A DNA stretch of 64,000 nt from Citrus sinensis. Lineage: Eukaryota > Streptophyta > Magnoliopsida > Sapindales > Rutaceae. The notes beneath the pieces were generated by a model that worked only from the letters and a program-made list of their open reading frames with translations, was not told the origin of the DNA and ran no database searches. Within the stretch, counting starts at the first letter, position 1, and each line of letters opens with the position of its first letter. This document shows, piece by piece, positions 35,866-47,788 of this stretch. A program made the position numbers and the translations under genes. The stretch spans positions 4,464,001-4,528,000 of the forward strand of contig NC_068562.1 in assembly GCF_022201045.2 (NCBI RefSeq), read 5' to 3'.

Positions 35866-38294
35866 ATGTCTAAACCAAATGGAGTTGTGGCTGCATTTAT
35901 GCTCCTTTTGTTTTTAACCTCTGTTGTTTCGCCCAAGTTGGTAGTTTTTGGTTCATCTGCTCACGATGATGAGGATCATGAGCACGGCTTCAAGAGACCC
36001 GATCCTCTGCGTTTCAAGTACTATAGTGGAGGTTACAATGTTACAAACAAGCACTACTGGGCTGTAAGTTACTTGAATAGGCAATTCATTTTTTGCATGT
36101 CTCAAGCATAAATTGTGCCCCCCGTCCCACTCCCACTCACATGTAAAAATCTAAAACTTCACACTTTACATGTCTCAATTCATCAAGTGGGGATTAAAGT
36201 TATCAACTTGTGGAATCTGAAACTTAGAATTGATCATTAAGCGAAGTGTTCCTCTTTTAATGATGTTTCAGTCTGCGGCATTTACAGGAGTCCATGGATA
36301 TGCAATAGCTGCGATCTGGGCGCTATCCGGGCTGGGGTTTGGCCTTTTCGTGAGGCTGAAGAGTCCAGGGAGTGGCTTTTTCTCAGATTCTGATTGTTGC
36401 TATGTCGTGATGTTCCTTTTGGTCATCTTGTTTACCGTTTTCACCATGTAAGTACCATTGTTGCATTACATGCAGGAACTGTCGTGAATTTCAATTCTCA
36501 GTCCAAGTCCAACACGGGAACGATAATTTTGTAATGGGGGTTTTGAACTCATCAAATTATAATTTGTGCAATATTGTGTATGTACTTTTCAATTCCAGAG
36601 TCGCTACAGGCTTCGTCCTCAAACAAAACCAAAGCTCCTTACAAAGGACCAATAAGTTAAAGAACACCATCCTCGAAGCAGGACAAGAGATGTGTAGTAC
36701 CATCCAAAGAGTGATCAACAACATGACATTAATACAATCTCAATTGCTGAAGTATGATAAACAGACATCCCTCCTCTTGAATGTCACAATCCGTAGACTT
36801 GGAAACGAATCGCAAACCATCCAAAATTTTGTTCATAAAAATGGTCACTCCATTGAAAACGGCGTCCATGCTTCGTAAGCAGCATCTTGCTCTTTTTCCC
36901 GTAGTCAAGTTACTAGAAATTTATTCATTTCCTTACATATAGAAATCAATAATAATAATTATTATTATTTTGATGTGGCACAGGCAAGCATCACATGTTG
37001 TGATTCTAAGCATCAACTTGATCTCGGTGGTCGCAGCAATTGGTAATAAACTTCATCATACGCGAACTAGCCCTTGACATATGGTGTTAGAGACTAATGG
37101 TTATTTGCTGCTTTGGCTCAGTTCTGCTCCTGTTGCACTGGCATCACGGATTCATCACGTAAGTCAATTTTGCATGTGTCCCACCCACGGTCATTTTCCT
37201 CAGCTCAATTAAATTAACTCGGTAAAAGCCTTAATTTTCTGACCATTTTTTCGGGTAAAATTCCAGTATAATTATCCTCTGCTGGATCTTAACTACTCTG
37301 TGCTGGGTTTTGACAGGCTTTGATTTCTTCCTGCATAAGTGAGTTAGTACATAGTTAGTTAGTTTGAACTTGAAGCTGTAACTCCAAATCCGTATGTAAT
37401 TAATTTGTTAAATTCTCACACGGCAATACAGTTTTGCAGAAGACACATGCTCAGCTTTTGAGGATTTTGAGCAGAATCCCCAAAATAACAGTCTGAGCGT
37501 CATATTACCTTGCATGAATTCAACACATTCAGATGAAGTATTATCAAACATAGGCTACATTATTCATAAGTTCATAAGCGAGGTACTACGTAGGAGTTCA
37601 TTTATTCACTTCATTCGTTTACATATACCCTTGCAGAGGCTGCAATGCGTGCCTATAGATTTATGCGTGTGTTGTTTTTGCAGATCAACAAAACTATAGA
37701 TCGTGTGTATTTGTCATTCGGATTACATCAACAAGTTGACGGTCTATTCGGATCTGGGAAGATATGTGACCCTTTCTCAGCTGGTAATTGCACATATGTG
37801 CCAGAAAAATGCGCCAAGGATGACATTCAAATTGGTGAATTACCCAACGTAAGCAAACGATTTCATGAACTGATCATTTATGATAGCAAAGGCAAACTTA
37901 CTTTTGGCAGAAAATTCCATTGTAGGTTCTTTCGGGATTCACCTGCTACGGGGAGAATTCTATTAAAAATTGCCTGAGACAAGGAAAATTTATCCCCCAG
38001 AATGCTTATGACAAAGCTAGGGCTTACAGTGAATCGGTGCAGGGCATGCTAGACATTTATCCTGACTTGCAAAGCTTGACAAATTGCACAATCGTGAAGA
38101 CCACATTTGCTGAAGTTGCCGTGAACCAATGCACATCATTTAAGTTTTCGATTCGATTGCTATGGTCATGGATGCTGTCTCTTTCTATTTTTATGGTGGC
38201 TTTGATAATTTCTTGGGTGGCAAGAGCTTGGCAAGATAAGGGAAGACACTTTTCCAGATGCTCCATCATCCCCAATCCCCCAGATAGATTATAG
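35866..38294 (+). CDS. Uncharacterised plant multi-pass membrane protein (At5g67550-like)
   Basis: Nine coding exons fit in phase: 35866-36063, 36272-36447, 36599-36874, 36984-37042, 37122-37158, 37267-37338, 37432-37582, 37684-37848 and 37926-38294, giving 500 residues. The N-terminus has a hydrophobic signal-like segment (about 8-30) and then a His/Asp-rich stretch. Two membrane segments follow at about 74-95 and 105-131. A roughly 85-residue polar loop with several N-glycosylation sequons comes next, then two more membrane segments at about 220-243 and 249-272. A second loop of about 180 residues has many Cys (DTC, LPCMN, GKICDP, GNCTYVPEKC, GFTCYG, NCTIV). The last membrane segment is at about 456-478. 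The layout of two pairs plus one, with two outer loops, recalls tweety/prominin proteins. No function is assigned. Confidence 0.86.
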
Positions 38295-39750
38295 ATCATA
38301 AATTACAACTTAACATTTTAAATGTACATTGCGAAATCCTTCCAGAGTTTTCATCCGGCCTCGGTAAGAGCTAAAATAACAGGCTTATACTACTTATATA
38401 TTAGAATCTTATTTTTTATTTGAGATTAGAGGATTTTTAAAGATTTTGTACTGTATATGTTAGTTTTAGTGTGTAAGTAGAATTTAACTGCTTTTATATT
38501 TTTATATACTAATCATCAATTTATTTTTTTTATTTATGAGAATAATATAATATAAATCTACTAATACTATAATTACAATTTCGCGAGACTCATGTTCATA
38601 TGATCCATTTAAATTTAATTTAAAATTTAATATAATTTTATCAATATTACAAATAAAAATTTGTCGAAACATACAGTTCGTTTGAAACCCAATCGGAAAA
38701 TCATAACACAATTATGATTTTTTTCATTTTGAATGGTTTAGGCATCATTTTGTGCGAACTGTAATGAAGCTATTTATTTGTGATGCTCAAATTTGGTCAA
38801 CTAATCACAAAATTTAGATGCCCATCTGTGTCAACGGGACGCACCTACCTTCATATCTTTGAATGGCAGCAACACCTACTACCCATTATGCGAATAGATC
38901 ACATAAATGGGACGGTTTTCATTAAATAGCAGCAAATTTAAGGAAGTGATCGGTCTAAAGGATTACATTTATTACACCGTGTTTTTTTTTTTTTTTCTTT
39001 AACAAATATGACTAAACAGCTTGCACCTTTTATTGCACCTTTGATTATAAGGAAATGAACCACATCATATAATACATTTTCTATTTCAAGAGCTCAAGAT
39101 TACAAGCCATTATTGGGCACTAATATACATATATATATTTTAGATGATTATTGGGCACTGATATATGTTCCACTTTATTTGTTGTTCACTTGTTTGAATT
39201 ATTGGTTGGTTATTATATTATTAAAATGGATTAAAATTTTAATATCTTGCTCGAAAAAGAAATTATTAATGTGTGATTTGTTACATAGTTACTGTCACTT
39301 GTGTAAGAAGCATTGACTGCACCCGAACTTTAAAAAAAGTTAACTGTCAAAATGTCATTGGATACTGTTAATTTAGTAACTTCTTAACAAAGAACGAAGG
39401 CAGACTCGTTCGTTCATTCATTCATTAATTAAGCGCACTCACATGCCGTAGCCATATCCATGGGACACCTCAAACTCAAAGTCTAACAAAGCAGGCAGCA
39501 CAACTCAAAGAGATTAAATTAAGCAAGGCCAAGTTTTGTTCGTTAGGGAGTCACAATCATCATTTTCAGATCCGGTTGGAGTTGGAAACAAAACCAACCC
39601 AGCAAGCAACTTCCCTTGTAGTTCATAGTTATTGAGTTACCAAGCTTGAGCCTTGAGCTGGGATACGATTTTATTGTTTTGATAACTGATATAATTATAT
39701 TACTTCTTTTCAAGTTTCAACTTTGAAAAGGAGTTTTAGAAGAAAAACCC
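38295..39750. other. Intergenic region, no supported gene
   Basis: This AT-rich spacer holds the 3' UTR of the membrane-protein gene and the promoter of the GH43 gene. The open frames at 38502-38711 and 39113-39316 are AT-rich and unlike any family I know. Confidence 0.5.
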
Positions 39751-40540
39751 ATGTCTGGAAATTATGTTCAACTCATGTTTCGCGTGCTGTCAGGTAAGTT
39801 TTTTTTTCACTTTGCTCTGTCTTTTGTCTTATTTATTTATTCCTTTTGAACGTTTTAAGTATGGGTGTTTTGATTTTTTATTTTTTTTCTGCTTTGAGGG
39901 TTTAAGCTGTGTAAGTGGATCTGCTATGCGAGATTGAGCAATTGGTACTATTGTTAATTGAAGTTGGTATTGAGACGGATATGATTGTTTGATGATTGAT
40001 TATCGATAGCTGGTTTTTCTCATGTTGAAGTGATAAAAATAATAATAATAAATAATAAAATGCCCCGCTTTTCTTTATTTATAGATAAACGTGTAAAACT
40101 AACTTCATTGTCCAATATTTAGGAAGTTTTTGTGGTAACAGACACTGGATTTATTGTTTTTATATTGATCTTTTTTTTTTTCCCCACTGGCTTTAATGTT
40201 TATGAGTAAGCATGAAGCTGGGATTGAATTTAATTCTCTTCCCATTTTGAATTTTTGGCAATTTTTTAACTAAATCATGAAGTTAATAACCCGGTATATT
40301 TCATTTTATCCACCAATGATCCTGTATGGCAATCATGAAAGAGCGCAATTTGAGAAATTTAGGGGATTTTTTACAATCAAATCAGTTATATGAAATTCTT
40401 TATCATGATATTGCTCAAAGTTTCTGAAAATGATAGCTTTTTGACCAAATAGAGATTAGCATGGTTGTGACTTATGTTTGGTCGGGTTTATTATCTCCGT
40501 AGGTTGCATTTTCTTAATTGCAGCATTATCTTGGGGATAA
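39751..40540 (+). promoter_or_regulatory. Upstream ORF and leader intron of the GH43 gene
   Basis: A strong donor (ctgtcag then gtaagtt) at 39794 and an acceptor ending at 40523 define a probable leader intron of 730 nt. An ATG at 39751 opens a short frame that crosses this junction and ends with TAA at 40538-40540, 14 bases before the main ATG. The predicted peptide is MSGNYVQLMFRVLSALSWG. Such an ORF could dampen translation of the main frame. The transcript start is inferred. Confidence 0.5.
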
Positions 40541-40554
40541 AAAGGAAGAGAAAA

Positions 40555-43401
40555 ATGAGGATGAGGAACAAATACAAAAAACCAACCACTTTCCCTTGCA
40601 ATGCAGGGAGCAAATGTTCAGTGTCTATCATATTGTGGATCTTGGCGGGATTTCTTCTTCTGCTTCACTTCTTCTCCCTTGTTAGTCATAAAGATGGGAC
40701 AAGCGGAGAAATCGAATTGCACATCAGTCATAACCCATCATTCCGTGAACTAGTAGAGGTAGAAGAGGAGAATATTCAGATTCCCCCACCTAGGGGAAAA
40801 CGATCACCACGTGCTGCTAAACGAAGACCTAAGCGGACAACCACACTGATTGATGAATTTCTTGATGAGAATTCACAACTTCGGCATGTCTTCTTCCCTG
40901 ATATGAAAACTGCTATAGATCCAATGAAGGATAATGGGAACGATAGCTTCTATTACTACCCCGGCAGGATTTGGTTGGATACCGAGGGAGCGCCCATTCA
41001 AGCTCACGGAGGAGGTATATTATATGATGAGAGGTCGCGCACATATTTTTGGTATGGAGAGTACAAAGATGGACCCACCTACCATGCTCACAAGAAGGCA
41101 GCAGCACGAGTTAGTTTTCTTCTTAAATTGATTGTCATATTTGAATAAAGCATGTTGCTAATTACTAGGATCACCTTCCTATGGAGACACTTCACATTGC
41201 TTATGTCTCTCACCACGTTTCTTGCTTTTATCGTTCACTAGGTTCTTATTGCATGCATTTGGAAAAAGAGCTTATGCAAATTTATAGAACTAGCGTGTGT
41301 GTGTGTTTGTGTGTGTCTATATATTTTTTATTTTTTATTATTATTATTTTCAGAAATTTCATATGATTGGTATCTCATCTAGGATTTTATTTGCCTTTAG
41401 ATATGTCTGGTTTCTCATATTGGGATTTTCTTCTTTTGTGGATCTTAGGTGTTGAGGACAGGGGTTTTTAGTTACTTACTGGGTTAAAAAAGGGGGCCAT
41501 CATTTTAATGAAATCAGTTTTATTTCGTAGGACAAGATATTGGTATTGCATATAGTATTGAGGCATCTGCAATACTGGTGTTTTAGGCATTTTCTAGCTT
41601 CCATGTTGGAAATTCCTGTAGGGTGCAGTTGCTATATACTTCTCTGGAACTTTATTCTGGAAGAGCTATTTGTCCTCTTTGTGCTTGTCTCACTTTTTCT
41701 TAATATTTAATAGATAACTTAGAGAGAGAGACAGATTACTTGGGATTTGGTCCTATTATTGAGTTGTGGCTTTCTTTTTCAGAAATAAGTAATAATGAAA
41801 TATTCTTTGGAATAATACTTCCAGCAAATTAGTAAGTTTCATCAAATGCCATTGCTGGATGTTAATACTCTCAACGTACATGAGATTTCAGCTTAATAAT
41901 TTCTTTGTTATGAGAATAGTTCCACTTATGTACATGGTCGGAGTATTTTCTTTTTCTCATGAATCACTCATCTCTGATGTGGTGCAAATTTTCAAATTGT
42001 TGACTTTCTTTTGTGCTCAGATGTGAGGCCAACAGCTGCACTACACCATGAGCGTTGATACGTAGGAGTTAGAGGTGTAGAGATTGAGGATGCGTGAATG
42101 CCTCAGTAAAACTGTAAATTAAAGCATGAGATTTAGCACCCGATAGTATACCCCTGTACATTTTCTTAACGACATTTCCTATCTATTTTGTTGAACATGC
42201 TTTCACCCATGACACAGACCCTCTTCTTGCTGCTATAGTTGTCTTTAACATTATGTTTAGCTCAATTAAAAGTGGTATCAGGTGTGAGACTTCACATAGA
42301 AATTCATGAAGATACAGAATTAAGAATATAGACCATTTTGATCCTATTCTGCTACTAAGAATCTGTTATGTCATTTTGTCGTGTCATGCCTTCACATGCA
42401 CTGGTGACTTAGCTATATTGCCTTACCATTTCATGTCATCATAGTCCCTGATTTCAGTATCTATAGGACGGATAGTTCACTTTTCACTGTTTACTTCAAA
42501 TCTAGCTTGCTATTTCCAAGAATTTTTTCATTGAATTGTTGAATCCTTAATCCAGGTTGACATCATAGGAGTTGGTTGCTATTCCTCTAAGGACATGTGG
42601 ACGTGGAAAAATGAGGGCATTGTGTTGGCAGCAGAAGAGACGAATGAGACACATGATCTCTACAAATTAAACGTGCTTGAGCGGCCTAAAGTTATTTACA
42701 ATGACAGAACTGGAAAGTATGTAATGTGGATGCATATTGATGATTGCAACTACACTAAAGCTGCTGTTGGTGTCGCCATTAGCGATTACCCAACTGGTCC
42801 ATTTGATTATCTTTATAGCAAGCGGCCTCATGGATTTGACAGCAGAGACATGACGATCTTCAAAGACGATGATGGTGTGGCATATCTTGTCTATTCTTCT
42901 GAGGACAATAGTGAACTTCACATTGGACCGTTAACCTCGGATTATCTGGATGTCTCAAATGTTGTGAGACGGATTCTTGTGGGACAACACCGGGAAGCCC
43001 CGGCTCTATTTAAGCACCTGGGCACATACTACATGGTCACCTCTGGTTGCACTGGATGGGCGCCAAACGAAGCACTGGTGCATGCAGCCGAGTCAATCAT
43101 GGGGCCATGGGAGGCTATGGGAAACCCATGCATTGGTGGGAACAAAGTGTTTCGGCTTACAACATTTTTTGCACAAAGCACGTATGTGATTCCTTTGGCA
43201 GGGCTTCCAGGTTTGTATATTTTCATGGCAGATCGGTGGAATCCTGCTGACTTGAGGGAATCGAGATACATATGGTTACCGTTGATAGTTAGAGGGCCAG
43301 CTGATCGGCCACTTGAGTATAATTTTGGGTTCCCTTTATGGTCAAGAGTATCAATTTACTGGCATAAAAAGTGGAGACTTCCTTCCAGATGGAGCGGTTA
43401 A
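40555..43401 (+). CDS. GH43B: Glycosyl hydrolase family 43 protein, Golgi exo-beta-1,3-galactosidase-like
   Basis: Plant members of this GH43 group are Golgi enzymes that trim beta-1,3-galactan on arabinogalactan proteins and affect cell expansion. Two coding exons fit in phase, 40555-41109 and 42556-43401, giving 466 residues. The start MRMRNKYKKPTTFPC was chosen over the non-ATG extension at 40474. A basic N-terminus is followed by one membrane segment at about 22-43, making a type II Golgi protein. A basic stem covers about 70-110. The five-bladed propeller begins near residue 144. Visible motifs include QAHGGGILYDERSRTYFWYG, VMWMHIDDCNY, DSRDMTIFKDDDGVAYLVYS, REAPALFKH and DRWNPADLRESRYIWLPL. 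The 1.45-kb intron and the leader intron hold no other gene. From memory the match is At5g67540. Confidence 0.93.
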
Positions 43402-44489
43402 TATGATTTTACGTCCTTTTTCTAAATGATTTTAGTGTATCATATTCATATATCGAGGCTCTTGATTATTCTCTCACTGGTCCTATTTGTTGCGTTTCCA
43501 TTTCAAAAGCTTTTGGCGTTTGGCTCACACGGCAACAATACCGAGTTCAATGTTCAGTCTTTGAGCACGGCCAGTGAACCTATACATTGTTTGTTTATGT
43601 GATGGATGTTAATACTAGTTTTGAGGAGGATGGAGTGTTTATGGAGTAGATAATGAAAAGAAATCTCATTTCTGGAGAAGTTTTAGCAAATAATGTAACT
43701 ATTACTTTCAATAGTTTTTATGTGAGATCTTTCAAGCTAGAAAATAGATTCACTACATTTGTAATTTGAATTTTCAAAATCTACGCGTATAATTATAGTT
43801 ATATAATATGCATATGCCATAACAAAAGTTATCTATGACTGTTTTACCGTGCTGTGTTATTTTGTATTGGTGAATTTATATTGGTGATGCATTAGTTAAA
43901 ATACAAATTATGTATCCCAGTTGTGTAAAGGCTTGTTTTTTAAACGTCTAAAGTTTAGAATTTTATTAATTTCACACTTTTTAAAAAACATACTCTTTTT
44001 TTTTGGTAACTTATGTGTTAGATATTTACATTTGAGTAAAAAATGTACACTTTTGTGTTTTTTTTTTAAAATCAAAATAGAAAAAGATCTGAATAAAAAA
44101 TAAATATCGTATTTCTAAAATATTACTACTAAAAATGCTTATTTCCTAAACTATAAAGTTAGTGCTCTTTTTTTTTTTTTAATTCTGAAATATAAAGATA
44201 TATGTGACAAACAAATCATGTTTGAGTTTTTTTATTTATAAAAATAAATGAGTGGTCTGATATTTTTTTAAAAAAAATGTAATCTAAACATTTATATTCA
44301 AACTCATTCAAATTTGAGGGAAAAAAAACCAAAAATAAAAACAGAGATTACGTGGGTATTCACTTCTCTTTTTACTATTTTCCCACAGTTGGGTTTTGCC
44401 GATTGTTTAAGATGGGCGAGATCAAGCACTGCTCAATTGGGCCAAGATGTAGCGAGGCCCAGAAAGAGGGCCTAAGGCCTGTGTGTAGT

Positions 44490-44534
<45 letters not shown>

Positions 44535-46315
44535 AAAGAAAGAAGCCTAACTAAGCCAAAGAAGGAGCAATGGGCCAATCCTGACCCGTTCTTTATCTGA
44601 AGAAAAAAGGACGAAAAAGAAATTGTCCAGATGACAAGAAAAAATAATTCAATAAATGAAAGCCATATTAAAAAGCTTAAAAAAGGAGCGGCCATGAAAA
44701 GAAGTTTGGCATGTTAACGTGGAGGGGGCAAGTCTTATCAAAAGATTAAGGTGTGAAGTGTGAACCCTAAAAAGCAGTTCCCACTTCGATTTTCTTTTCT
44801 TTTTTCTGTGGGCCAAAAAGTACCCACCGCTTAACCTCATTAGGGTATGCTTGAGACATTTCAAATGACCATAAAAATTAAAAAGTGCTCCATGCTTTGA
44901 TATATTTTGTGTGCAACGCGAGTTTGAAGTGCGCTGGTACAAAATTATATATATCAGTTGCTAAGAATTCAGTGAATATTGTGCAAGTGAATTTCAGCTT
45001 TAAATCTACGTCATTAGACGAAATATGAGGAAGAGCTACGAAATTTATTGTCAAAATTTTAAGTCACAAGTTAATGTTTAGTTGAAAGTTTCCAACCCTT
45101 TATAATTTTTAGTTAATTAAAAGACACACAATTTAAGATAGAAAAGAAAGAATTGAAGTGTTTGCTTACCATTTTCAAATAAAAAATTGCAGTTCAAATG
45201 GCTTTACAGCTTTTAGGCGAAAGATGTTTCCACAAAAAGCATGCAGCTCCAAACTCAACCAACATCACCACAGTGGAAGAAATAGGAGGAGTTTATTTTA
45301 GGGGGCATCAATGATAGGGGCTGTGTGGGCCATCGATAGATTATAAGCTTAAAAGCACGAAAGAAGAGAAAGTGCAAGCATACACATCAATACAGCATGC
45401 TGCCCACTACAACACTTGTACCACTAATGGCTAAACACGTTTTCACAAAGATTCCCCCAAACGCAACCCACTTCCGAGCAGCCGTCCTAAGATTCTAAGT
45501 CTCCCCCACAACTAGAAAACGACCCTCTCGTAGTTTATTTAGTTTGGTTGGACCTATCGATTATTGGAATTCAAATTCACCCTCCTTTCAATTAGCTCTA
45601 AATAATTAATTAATTAATTAAAAAAAAAAAAAAAACCATCGACCTGATATCACCTTAATTTGTTACACCAAATATACACCAACTAACCCATTTTAGTTTT
45701 GGACCTACTTATATTAAAAGTTCACAAAAAAACAAGAGAACAATTTTATTTGAAGCTAATGCCGAGTCACCAACCATACATCTAAATAGCTTAGAAATTA
45801 ATAACTCTATTTGGTTTTGAGTATATCTTGAAGTTCAGTAGTGCTTTTTTGTCTCTATTGTGGGATAAGCGTGGAGACAATTGAGTGAGCCATTGCTTGG
45901 TCAAATATTGAATGTCTTATAATAGCTATTGAGTTGATTAGTTGAAGAAATTAATTTATAAAGAAAAGAAAAGGAAAGAAAAATATCTCCTCTCAGTTGG
46001 TAATGACCAACGACCTAGCCTATTCATTATTCAATGGAAGGTTAAAGACGTGGATTGAGCATATATATTAACCAATTTTTCTTGAAAGAAATGAAAATTT
46101 AAAATTAATCACAAAATGGTAACAAGGGGCCGAGTTAATGAAAACCAATTTAATTACTTGCATTAGCCCTATTGAAATCAAGCAAATCCTTCCTTAATTG
46201 CAAATTCCTCTATCATCAATTTGTTCCTGATCTCCTAGTAATTAAATTAACACACCCAATTACAATCCGCAGTCCTCAAATCCTCATTCCATGCATGCAC
46301 GTGCGAAATAATCAA
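43402..46315. other. Convergent intergenic region between GH43B and SHR
   Basis: This holds two 3' UTRs and AT-rich DNA. A TA microsatellite lies at about 44494-44530. The minus-strand open frames at 44375-44942 run through that microsatellite and show no domain. No gene is supported. Confidence 0.55.
44494..44530. repeat. TA dinucleotide microsatellite
   Basis: About 18 uninterrupted TA units are seen. Similar tracts occur at 2009-2036 and within 60471-60536, the latter joined to a CT tract. Confidence 0.9.
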
Positions 46316-47788
46316 TCACGGCCTCCATGCACTCGCCCAAACGACCGTGTGATCTTTCCAGGACAAGAAAATTCCAGCGTCGGGACACTGTGCCATTGAC
46401 CAGCCTTCCTTGTACCTCCTTAACAAGGCGCGTACATCATCACACACCTCATCACTGAACATAAATGGGCTAAACCCCGCCCCATGCAACCGTCCGCACC
46501 AGCGCGTGGCCGTCTCCCTCCTCTCCGTTGACTCGGACGGTTGGCAGGCCACCAGGTCAACGATCGCCCGTCCCGCTGCCCTCTCCAGCATCAATCTTTC
46601 ATTGCTTGTTTTTGTGAAACTGTCATCCAATGACTCAAAATAAACCCTAAACCACCTTAAACATTCTTGAAAACCCTTAACGAATTCAACCCCATCAATC
46701 CCCACATCGAGATCAACTTCTTCTTCAACAACAGTTATTATCCTCGGTTGCAAGCTTCTCAAATTCGATATCAGAACGTCCCTGCGATCATCAACTGCTG
46801 CGATCGTATGTAAAGCACCGATACAGTTTATAGCTAGCGCTTCATCGCTTCTGACATCGAGTTCGGTTAAATTGAGGTCACAGAAGTCACCAACATGGTG
46901 AATGACATTGAATTCAAAAGGGACCCCCATTAGCCTAGCAAATTTTTCCATCCTGTTACCTATTTCTTTCATCACTTTTTGCACCGCGGCTAAGCCTCCA
47001 GCTCCGGAGCCACCGACAGGTTTGCTAGTTACTACAGTGGTGAGCCTCAGATGTGGGGTGTCGTCAGTGCGGGTGGCGAGGGCTTCAAGCAAAGTAGGCC
47101 ATTGTGTGCAATACGTGTTGCTGATGTCAACAATATGTAACTTGCTTTCCCCTTCAAAAGCTTCCATAATTGCACCATTACAAGCAACGTGACCAAAAGT
47201 TGTCCAAGGGCTCACCTCTTGGAACTTCAACACCATCTTTCTCGTGGACTCAAAAGAGCAAGTCTTATCCGAGGCAGATGATAAAGTCCGGTAACACCGC
47301 TCGCCCGAATCGGTCATGCGACCGAACAAGGCTTGGAGAAAGTAAGAAGACAGCTTCTGGTCGGTGTCGCCGTAAGGCGAGCTGAGCTCATTGAGCATCC
47401 ACATCAACTGCTGAACGCGGGCGCTGTTTTTATCAGCACTAGCGCGTGCAGTTTCGATGAGTAAGTCGGTAGCCCAGTTGGCTGAGAATTCGAAAGAGAA
47501 GTCAAGAGTGGGGTCAAAATTGGGTTGATGTGGGGGAGTGCTGCTAGTGGTGGTGGTGGTGGCGGTGGTGGTGGGAGTGGAGTGGTGGGGTTGGTGATAA
47601 GGGTAGTAGTGTTGTTTGGAAGAAGACGAGGAGAAGTCTTCTTCATCCATGAAAAAGTTGAAGCATTCTTCTTCCTCGGCTGTCTGGTAGTGATTGTTTT
47701 GTTTTGAAGATCTAGAGCTGCTTGATGTTCTGCTTGAGTTGAAAGATTGATCGGGTTGGAGATTCACTAGTCTAAACAAAGTATCCAT
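46316..47788 (-). CDS. SHR: GRAS transcription factor SHORT-ROOT
   Basis: SHR is made in the root stele, moves one layer outward and, with SCARECROW, directs ground-tissue division and endodermis identity; in leaves it acts in bundle-sheath patterning. The gene is intronless and encodes 490 residues, close to the usual SHR length. The start [16 protein letters not shown] is characteristic. Residues 20-95 are low-complexity Ser, His, Pro and Thr. The GRAS domain fills about 105-490: leucine-rich region 1 begins at [12 protein letters not shown], the VHIID motif is [17 protein letters not shown], a FEFNVI segment and [10 protein letters not shown] follow, and the SAW motif closes as [15 protein letters not shown]. 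Flanking spacers of nearly 3 and 4 kb fit a developmentally regulated gene. From memory the Arabidopsis gene is At4g37650. Confidence 0.97.
   Translation of the reverse strand: MDTLFRLVNLQPDQSFNSSRTSSSSRSSKQNNHYQTAEEEECFNFFMDEEDFSSSSSKQHYYPYHQPHHSTPTTTATTTTTSSTPPHQPNFDPTLDFSFEFSANWATDLLIETARASADKNSARVQQLMWMLNELSSPYGDTDQKLSSYFLQALFGRMTDSGERCYRTLSSASDKTCSFESTRKMVLKFQEVSPWTTFGHVACNGAIMEAFEGESKLHIVDISNTYCTQWPTLLEALATRTDDTPHLRLTTVVTSKPVGGSGAGGLAAVQKVMKEIGNRMEKFARLMGVPFEFNVIHHVGDFCDLNLTELDVRSDEALAINCIGALHTIAAVDDRRDVLISNLRSLQPRIITVVEEEVDLDVGIDGVEFVKGFQECLRWFRVYFESLDDSFTKTSNERLMLERAAGRAIVDLVACQPSESTERRETATRWCGRLHGAGFSPFMFSDEVCDDVRALLRRYKEGWSMAQCPDAGIFLSWKDHTVVWASAWRP

Noticed and set aside
44375-44942. 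Two overlapping minus-strand frames with a run of Tyr-Ile
   Set aside because: The Tyr-Ile run is a translated TA microsatellite; there is no domain or exon support.
47404-47646. Minus-strand Pro/Thr-rich frame inside SHR
   Set aside because: It is a frame-shifted reading of the low-complexity N-terminal part of SHR.
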